Of a stretch of 64,000 nt of DNA, positions 58,763-64,000 are shown one piece after another. Position numbers and translations under genes: made by a program. The notes below the pieces were generated by a model. The model saw only the letters and a program-made list of their open reading frames with translations, was not told the origin of the DNA and did not search any database. Source of the DNA: Umezawaea sp049997955 (GTDB lineage Bacteria; Actinomycetota; Actinomycetes; Mycobacteriales; Pseudonocardiaceae); NCBI GenBank assembly GCA_049997955.1, contig JAEBDY010000001.1, positions 62,001 to 126,000 on the forward strand, read 5' to 3'. Within the stretch, counting starts at the first letter, position 1; each line of letters starts with the position of its first letter.

Positions 58763-60723
58763 AACCACGACCCGATCGTCTTCACCGCACCGGCGGCCCC
58801 GTCGTACACGTCGCGCCCGAACTCGGCCACGTTGCCCACCGTGCCGACCACGATGTCGCCCGCGTCGTTCACCAGCTCCATCCCGGTGTCCGCCGCCCCG
58901 CGCCCGGCATCGGACCAGTTGCCGGAGAACAGGTCCCCGACCACCCGACCGCCACCCGTGACGACATCACCGACCAGATCCGCCCCACCAGCGCCGACGT
59001 CACCCACCAGGTCGACAACCGGCCCGACACCGGGCAGGTTCGAACCGGGCAGCGAAGGCCCGACCGGGCTGTCGTACCACTTCTGCGACGTCACCGACCC
59101 CCCGTCCCCGGTGGCGATCTTCGCCAGGTTGGACACGGACTCGCTGCCCTCGGCGTAGTACTGCGAGTGCGCGTCGACCAGGTGCGCGGGTTCAGGCGTG
59201 CCGAACACGGTCGCCCCGAAGTCCTTGTCGTACGGCCCGGTCGACGACCCGTCGGCCGTGAACCAGTCGGAGCTGGTGCCCTGCACCACCGGGTCGTGCT
59301 CGGTGGCACCGGCGTACACGTGCCCCGCGCCGACCGAGAGCTGGTCGACGTTCGACGCCCCCACACCGGGCGACCCGACGAACGCGATGTCGTCCGCCGC
59401 GAGCCCGTTCAGACCCGCGTAGCCGACCGTCGTGCTGCCGTACGAGTGCCCGATCACCGTCAGGTGCTGGTCGCCGGTCGCGGCGGCCCGGTAGCCGTCG
59501 ACGTCGGCGACCAGGTTCTGGCCGCCCTCCTTGGCCAGCTCGGGACTACCGACCTCACCGGGCGTCCAACCAGGCGCGTCGTAGCCGAGCCACTGGATGG
59601 TGGCATTTCCGTCCGGGCCCATCTGCTGGCGCAGGTTGGCCGCCTGCTCGATGGAGAAGCTGTCCAGCGTCGACCCGGTACCAGGGACGCAGACGGCCAG
59701 GTTCTTGGCCGTGTCGGGGTTGCCATAGGCGATTGCCATTCCACCGTCGCCCCGCGGGCCGTACGGGTCGTAGGCCATCACCCGCACGTCCGACGCCTGC
59801 CAACCCTTGCCGTCGGCGACAACCTCGGCGTCGTTGACGCTCTTCTGCGCGGCGGCCGCGTTCTCCGCCTTGGTCGCCGCCACCTGGCGGTCCTCCATGA
59901 GGGAGGCGTACTGCGGGTCGTTGAGCAGCTTGGTCTGGCCGTCCGAGGTGCTGGGGTCGATGCCCAGCTCGGCGGCCCGGTCGGCCATCGCCGTGTCCAA
60001 CCGGTCGCGCTCCGCGCCGAACCTCTGCTCGTCGTCCTTGATCCGAGCACGGTTGGCGGTGTTGAGCACATCGGACGGGAGCCCGCGCAGCTGGCCGATC
60101 TCCTGGAACTTGCTGCGCAGCAGCTCGTCCTGCTGGTCCTTGGTCAGCGACTTCCACCACGCCGCGACCTGCTTGGGATCCGTTCCAGGGCCGGGGACGG
60201 TGGCGGTCGTGCGCATCGCCGCGACGGTCTTCGCCCAACCGGGATCAGCCTTGGCGGTCTCCTCGAAACCGGGCTTCACCTGGCTCAACGCCGACGCGTA
60301 GGAGCGCAGGACCTGCTCGTAGCCGCTCTTGACGTTGGTGAGCGACGAGTTGACCCGCTCGGCCAGTTCCGCGGTCTGCTGGGCGTCCATCAGCGGTGAG
60401 CGCGACCGCCACACCGCGATGACCTGGTCCGCGCTGCCGCGCATCTGCGAGTACGCGCGAGAGGCCGCCTGCACGACGTCGACACCGACCCCGAGCCGCT
60501 CGGTCGCCACGGTCGCGGACTTCGTTGACAGCTCCGCGCGGGCGCCGAACTTCTCCGAGGCCTGGCCGGTCCAGCCGGACTTGGCGGTCGATCCGCCGGA
60601 ATTCACCGAATCACGGGCTCTGCCCACCGCGCTGATGGCACCGCTGATCGGGTCTCCGGCTGCGGCGATCCGACCCGCGTCGCCCGCTGCCAACTGTCCG
60701 TAGAGGATTTCGGGATCATTCAC
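58759..60723 (-). CDS. DUF1023 alpha/beta hydrolase with WXG-type N-terminus
   Basis: A 654-residue protein. Residues 1-115 are a helical WXG100-like domain (SGWTGQASEKFG near residue 51); a helical linker follows; residues 330-530 are the DUF1023 alpha/beta hydrolase with the nucleophile motif TVIGHSYGSTTVG (Ser near 427). The Gly/Val-rich tail (GDVGAGGADLVGDVV) may contact membranes. Without a Sec signal, type VII export is likely. The partner gene upstream overlaps it by 4 bases (ATGA). Substrate unknown; lipids or esters are typical. Confidence 0.82.
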   Translation of the reverse strand: MNDPEILYGQLAAGDAGRIAAAGDPISGAISAVGRARDSVNSGGSTAKSGWTGQASEKFGARAELSTKSATVATERLGVGVDVVQAASRAYSQMRGSADQVIAVWRSRSPLMDAQQTAELAERVNSSLTNVKSGYEQVLRSYASALSQVKPGFEETAKADPGWAKTVAAMRTTATVPGPGTDPKQVAAWWKSLTKDQQDELLRSKFQEIGQLRGLPSDVLNTANRARIKDDEQRFGAERDRLDTAMADRAAELGIDPSTSDGQTKLLNDPQYASLMEDRQVAATKAENAAAAQKSVNDAEVVADGKGWQASDVRVMAYDPYGPRGDGGMAIAYGNPDTAKNLAVCVPGTGSTLDSFSIEQAANLRQQMGPDGNATIQWLGYDAPGWTPGEVGSPELAKEGGQNLVADVDGYRAAATGDQHLTVIGHSYGSTTVGYAGLNGLAADDIAFVGSPGVGASNVDQLSVGAGHVYAGATEHDPVVQGTSSDWFTADGSSTGPYDKDFGATVFGTPEPAHLVDAHSQYYAEGSESVSNLAKIATGDGGSVTSQKWYDSPVGPSLPGSNLPGVGPVVDLVGDVGAGGADLVGDVVTGGGRVVGDLFSGNWSDAGRGAADTGMELVNDAGDIVVGTVGNVAEFGRDVYDGAAGAVKTIGSWF

Positions 60724-61031
60724 CGGGCATCACCGATCTTGCGGAAGCCCTCGCGGGAGGTGTCGTCGGAGCGTTCGTAGGAGTCGGCGTTCTCGACCAG
60801 GCCCTCTCCGGCGTCGCGGTACCAAGCGGAGCCCCGTCGCAGGTCGTCGGACTGCTGGCTGGTGAACTTGGCCAGCGCGTCCGCGAACTCGGCAGCTGCC
60901 GGAACCTCGCCGAGCGCCCCCGCGTCAAGCCTGAGCATGGAGATGAGTTCGGCGCCGTCACCCGTGGCGTCAGCTCCGTCGTGGAACCCCTTCGAAGCGT
61001 TCCGCAACGACTCCGGTTGCACACCGAACAC
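60720..61031 (-). CDS. Small type VII secretion partner of the DUF1023 hydrolase
   Basis: A 103-residue helical protein beginning MFGVQPESLRNASKGF, with an EspC/WXG-like arrangement (ALAKFTSQQSDDLRRG, LVENADSYERSDDTSREGF). The start is a GTG with GGGTGGGA 5 bases upstream; longer frames upstream read across the divergent gene. The ATGA overlap with the hydrolase gene couples the two. This pairing of a small helical protein with a DUF1023 enzyme is common in actinobacteria. Confidence 0.75.
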   Translation of the reverse strand: MFGVQPESLRNASKGFHDGADATGDGAELISMLRLDAGALGEVPAAAEFADALAKFTSQQSDDLRRGSAWYRDAGEGLVENADSYERSDDTSREGFRKIGDAR

Positions 61032-61134
61032 GATTTCCCACCCTTCGTGACACCGACCGCTTGCACTGCGACGCACCCGAACACCTGCCGGTTCCGGCAC
61101 GATGACCAAGAACGATCGAACCAGGAGGCAGAAC

Positions 61135-61869
61135 GTGCCAGCAGGATGGACCACCCAGCGGTGGACCGAGGTGTTCCTCGACCAGTCGGCGATGTTCCGC
61201 GAGGCGGTCGCGGAAGCCGACCCGACCGCGAACGTCCCCAGCTGCCCCGGCTGGACCTTCGCCGACCTGGCGGTCCACGTGGCCAGGTTCCTGGAGACCT
61301 CCGTCGAGTACCTCCGCACCGGCAGCACGGTCCAGCTCAAGCCGCCGCCCGCCCCGTTCGGCGCGTCGCCGATCGAGTACCTGGACACCCAGCTGGCCGA
61401 CGCCGCCGAAGTGTTGCCGCTTGTCCCCGGCAACCGGCCGACCTGGACGTTCTCCCCTGCCGCACCTGACTTGGCCTGGGTGTGGCACCGGCGGATCGCG
61501 CACGAGTTGGACCTGAGGCGCTGGGACGCACAAGCCGCGCTGCGCCAGTTGGTGACCGGCGACGCCGACTTCGCCGCCGATGGCATCGACGAAGCGCTCG
61601 GCACCCTGCTGGCCGCCAAGTACACGACCGACGTTCCACTCCGAGTGGTCGGAACGGTGATCGTCCGGTGCACCGACGTGCCGGAGTCCTGGCACGTCCG
61701 GCTTGCCCCCGGCGAAGTGCCCGAGGTCCGTGCGGCCGCTCCCGGAGAGGTCGCCGACGTGGAGGTCGACGGTGAGGCCCAGCTGATCCACTACGGGCTG
61801 TGGGGGCGTCTGCCGCTCAAGTCGGTTGGTGACGAGGAAGTACTTCGAGCGGTGAGGTTGGACCGATGA
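61135..61869 (+). CDS. Maleylpyruvate isomerase/DinB-like mycothiol-dependent protein
   Basis: A 244-residue protein of the mycothiol-dependent maleylpyruvate isomerase family. The N-terminal four-helix DinB-like domain contains PSCPGWTFADLAVHVARFLE with the metal-binding histidine, and WVWHRRIAHELDLRRWDAQ supplies more ligands. The C-terminal domain (SWHVRLAPGEVPEV) is the MDMPI_C/SCP-like part. The GTG at 61135 is favoured because GGAGG lies 7 bases before it; an ATG at 61102 is the alternative. The substrate is unknown. Confidence 0.82.
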   Translation: MPAGWTTQRWTEVFLDQSAMFREAVAEADPTANVPSCPGWTFADLAVHVARFLETSVEYLRTGSTVQLKPPPAPFGASPIEYLDTQLADAAEVLPLVPGNRPTWTFSPAAPDLAWVWHRRIAHELDLRRWDAQAALRQLVTGDADFAADGIDEALGTLLAAKYTTDVPLRVVGTVIVRCTDVPESWHVRLAPGEVPEVRAAAPGEVADVEVDGEAQLIHYGLWGRLPLKSVGDEEVLRAVRLDR

Positions 61870-62180
61870 AGAAGTTGTTCCTATTGCTCCCGGCCTTCCT
61901 CCTGGTCGTGGGCTGTGCCAGCGAGTGGAGCGGCGAGGTGCGGTTCAAGGTTCGCCAGATCGGTGAGATCTCCAGTGGGCCGCGGGTCTCCCTCGCCGTC
62001 GACGGTCCTGAGCCGAAGGGCCTGCAGGGACTGATCTCCGGCGGCAGTGCGACCCCCGACCAGTTCCCTGCCGACATCAAGGCCGGTGAAATCGTCATCT
62101 GCCAGGTGAAGCAGACCGACGACAACGGCTTCGACGGCGGCAACATGAAGACGACCATCGGGCCGTGCAAGCGCGCTTGA
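61866..62180 (+). CDS. Small lipoprotein
   Basis: A 104-residue lipoprotein with a typical signal (KKLFLLLPAFLLVVGC, cysteine 17) and a compact beta-rich domain containing two cysteines (VICQVK, GPCKRA). It resembles small secreted proteins of unknown function. The ATGA overlap with the preceding enzyme gene implies co-translation. Its reading frame ends about 100 bases before purF. Confidence 0.7.
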   Translation: MKKLFLLLPAFLLVVGCASEWSGEVRFKVRQIGEISSGPRVSLAVDGPEPKGLQGLISGGSATPDQFPADIKAGEIVICQVKQTDDNGFDGGNMKTTIGPCKRA

Positions 62181-62282
62181 GGGTGCGTTTCGTCACGTCA
62201 GGCGGGGTTGGATGGGGTGGGTTCACCCCATGTTCGCCGTACACTCGTGGTGCCGACCGACATCGTCGCTAGGGAGCACTCG

Positions 62283-63821
62283 GTGGTCACCGACCAGTCA
62301 GACGCCGGCCGAACAACCACCCCACTCGAAGACACACTCGATTCGGATCCGCGCGAAGAGTGCGGTGTTTTCGGTGTGTGGGCTCCTGGCGAGGACGTCG
62401 CCAAGCTCACCTACTACGGCCTCTACGCCCTCCAGCACCGCGGGCAGGAAGCCGCGGGCATCTCGGTGGGCGACGGCAGCCAGGTCGTGGTCTTCAAGGA
62501 CCTCGGACTGGTCAGCCAGGTGTTCGACGAGCAGGTGCTGCAGTCGCTGAAGGGCCACGTGGCGGTCGGGCACTGCCGGTACTCGACGACCGGGTCGACG
62601 ACGTGGGAGAACGCGCAGCCGACGTTCCGCACGACGGCGGCCGGTAGCGGTCTGTCGCTCGGGCACAACGGCAACCTGGTGAACACCGCCGAGCTGCTGG
62701 AGCGGGCGCAGAAGCTGGGCATCACGTCCCGCAACGGCGCCACGACGGACTCTGACCTGGTGTGCGGGCTGCTGGCCGCGACCGCCGCCGACATCGGCAT
62801 CGAGCAGGCCGCGCTGGAGCTGCTGCCGACGTTGAAGGGCGCGTTCTGCCTGACGTTCTCCGACGAGAACACGCTGTACGCGGCGCGCGACCCGCACGGG
62901 GTGCGGCCGCTGGTGCTGGGTCGGCTGGAGCGCGGCTGGGTCGCCGCGAGCGAGACGGCGGCGCTGGACATCGTGGGCGCGTCGTTCGTGCGCGAGGTCG
63001 AGCCGGGCGAGCTGATCGCGATCGACGAGAACGGCCTCCGCTCGACGCGGTTCGGGACGCCGGAGCCGAAGGGCTGCGTCTTCGAGTACGTCTACCTGGC
63101 GCGGCCGGACACGACGATCTCCGGGCGCGGCGTGCACGCGACCCGCGTGGAGATCGGCCGCAGGCTGGCCGCCGAACACCCCACCGAGGCCGACCTGGTC
63201 ATCCCGGTGCCGGAGTCCGGCACGCCCGCGGCGATCGGCTACGCGCAGGCTTCGGGCATCCCGTACGGGTCCGGCCTGGTCAAGAACGCGTACGTCGGGC
63301 GGACGTTCATCCAGCCGTCGCAGACGATCCGCCAGCTGGGCATCCGGCTGAAGCTGAACCCGCTTCGCGACGTCATCCGCGGCAAGCGGCTGGTGGTCGT
63401 GGACGACTCGATCGTGCGCGGCAACACCCAGCGCGCGCTGGTCCGGATGCTGCGCGAGGCCGGTGCGCTGGAGGTGCACGTGCGGATCGCGTCGCCGCCG
63501 GTCAAGTGGCCGTGCTTCTACGGCATCGACTTCGCCTCCCGCGCGGAACTGGTCGCGAACGGCCTCGACCTGGACGGCATCCGCCGCTCGGTCGGCGCCG
63601 ACTCGCTCGGCTACGTGTCGCTGGAGCAGCTGATCGCGGCCACCGAGCAGCCGAAGACGCGGCTGTGCAGCGCGTGCTTCGACGGCGAGTACCCGATCCC
63701 GCTGCCCGCGGACGCGCTGATGGGCAAGCACCTGCTGGAGGGCATCAAGGGAGTAGCGGGCTCGGCGGCTCCGGTTCTGCCCACCGGGTACGGTGCCGAG
63801 GACGCCCTGCAAAGGCCCTGA
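62283..63821 (+). CDS. purF: Amidophosphoribosyltransferase
   Basis: The first committed enzyme of purine synthesis (PRPP plus glutamine to phosphoribosylamine). The GTG at 62283 has AGGGAG 6 bases before it; longer frames are rejected. A 26-residue propeptide precedes the N-terminal nucleophile Cys27 in REECGVFGVW, so it is processed. The Fe-S cluster cysteines fit the Bacillus-type enzyme (KGCVFEYVY, KWPCFYGID, LCSACFDG), and the PRPP loop is VVVDDSIVRGNT. The purM gene follows 26 bases later. Confidence 0.96.
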   Translation: MVTDQSDAGRTTTPLEDTLDSDPREECGVFGVWAPGEDVAKLTYYGLYALQHRGQEAAGISVGDGSQVVVFKDLGLVSQVFDEQVLQSLKGHVAVGHCRYSTTGSTTWENAQPTFRTTAAGSGLSLGHNGNLVNTAELLERAQKLGITSRNGATTDSDLVCGLLAATAADIGIEQAALELLPTLKGAFCLTFSDENTLYAARDPHGVRPLVLGRLERGWVAASETAALDIVGASFVREVEPGELIAIDENGLRSTRFGTPEPKGCVFEYVYLARPDTTISGRGVHATRVEIGRRLAAEHPTEADLVIPVPESGTPAAIGYAQASGIPYGSGLVKNAYVGRTFIQPSQTIRQLGIRLKLNPLRDVIRGKRLVVVDDSIVRGNTQRALVRMLREAGALEVHVRIASPPVKWPCFYGIDFASRAELVANGLDLDGIRRSVGADSLGYVSLEQLIAATEQPKTRLCSACFDGEYPIPLPADALMGKHLLEGIKGVAGSAAPVLPTGYGAEDALQRP

Positions 63822-63847
63822 ATCCCCCCACGATGGAGCACGTTGAC

Positions 63848-64000
63848 GTGAGTGCCGAGACCGACAGCGCCAAGGCGACCTACGCCTCGGCCGGAGTGAG
63901 CATCACCGCGGGAGACGAGGCGGTGGAGAAGCTCAAGCCCTGGGCGGCGAAGGCGCACCGGCCGGAGGTGCTGGGCGGCATCGGCGGGTTCGCGGGCCTC
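63848..64000 (+). CDS. purM: Phosphoribosylformylglycinamidine cyclo-ligase, 5' part
   Basis: The first 51 residues of AIR synthetase, cut by the window end: ATYASAGVSITAGDEAVEKLK and the diagnostic RPEVLGGIGGFAGL. It follows purF in the same operon-like order as in other actinobacteria. The GTG at 63848 has GGAGCA upstream; the ATG at 63833 in the same frame is an alternative. It uses FGAM made by the purSQL enzyme of this window. Confidence 0.93.
   Translation, partial: MSAETDSAKATYASAGVSITAGDEAVEKLKPWAAKAHRPEVLGGIGGFAGL

Overview
The window is about 70% G+C with strongly GC3-biased genes, many GTG starts, and family markers of mycothiol-using actinomycetes: SigE-family sigma factors, PPE/EspG/DUF3558 proteins, a mycothiol-dependent isomerase-like enzyme and a DUF574 methyltransferase remnant. 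A non-mycobacterial member of the Pseudonocardiales (Saccharothrix, Lentzea or Actinosynnema-like) fits best. This is inferred from gene content; no 16S gene is present.

The backbone is de novo purine synthesis. In window order, all on the + strand, are purA (4.0 kb), purD (16.0), purB (30.4), purC (35.8), purS-purQ-purL (38.7-42.0), purF (62.3) and the start of purM (63.8). A sterol-carrier-like gene lies ahead of purF and a DUF3151 gene lies near purA, as in other actinobacteria. Between these fixed points sit variable inserts.

Region by region: 0-4 kb holds a partial membrane protein, a mini membrane peptide, DUF3151, an FUSC transporter, a secreted HNH nuclease and a degenerate lipid-kinase-like protein beside purA. 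5.3-9.8 kb is a gene-poor spacer with a long hairpin, then a sulfonate operon (leader peptide, ssuCBAD). 9.8-16 kb holds a secreted GDPD phosphodiesterase, a Na+/H+ antiporter facing a UBP zinc-finger gene, and a fused TRAP permease with its TAXI binding protein. 17.3-22.8 kb is a type VII (ESX)-type substrate cluster with no ATPase: small helical protein, DUF3558 lipoprotein, PPE protein, two EspG chaperones, an EspC-like protein and a WXG-transglycosylase. 22.8-30.4 kb has an aminotransferase, a K+ channel, a HAD hydrolase, threonine aldolase, two SigE-family sigma/membrane-partner pairs and an SMR pump with a TetR gene. 31.8-38.5 kb has a MOSC protein, a lipoprotein, a polar amino acid ABC importer, an epimerase and an unfamiliar DUF3800-like ORF.

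42-50.8 kb carries two GH25 lysozymes (one apparently dead), an aldo/keto reductase with a divergent LysR, two paralogous membrane proteins, an internally deleted methyltransferase, a PAS-GGDEF-EAL protein and a repeat-rich scar containing the two ends of a deleted MarR/hydrolase pair. 50.8-53.7 kb is a GH15-glucose dehydrogenase operon. 53.8-57.2 kb is a second lipoprotein/helical/PPE/EspG cassette, and 58.8-61.0 kb a DUF1023 hydrolase with a small secretion partner.

The most notable signals are the two orphan PPE-EspG-DUF3558 cassettes whose PPE proteins end in the same acidic tail, the cysteine-ended leader peptide of the sulfonate operon, tandem operator-like dyads before the SMR gene, a shared promoter box before both SigE-family genes, and several clear gene remnants. 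Many genes, including purB and purC, have a TANNNT box 5-8 bases before the start codon and look leaderless.
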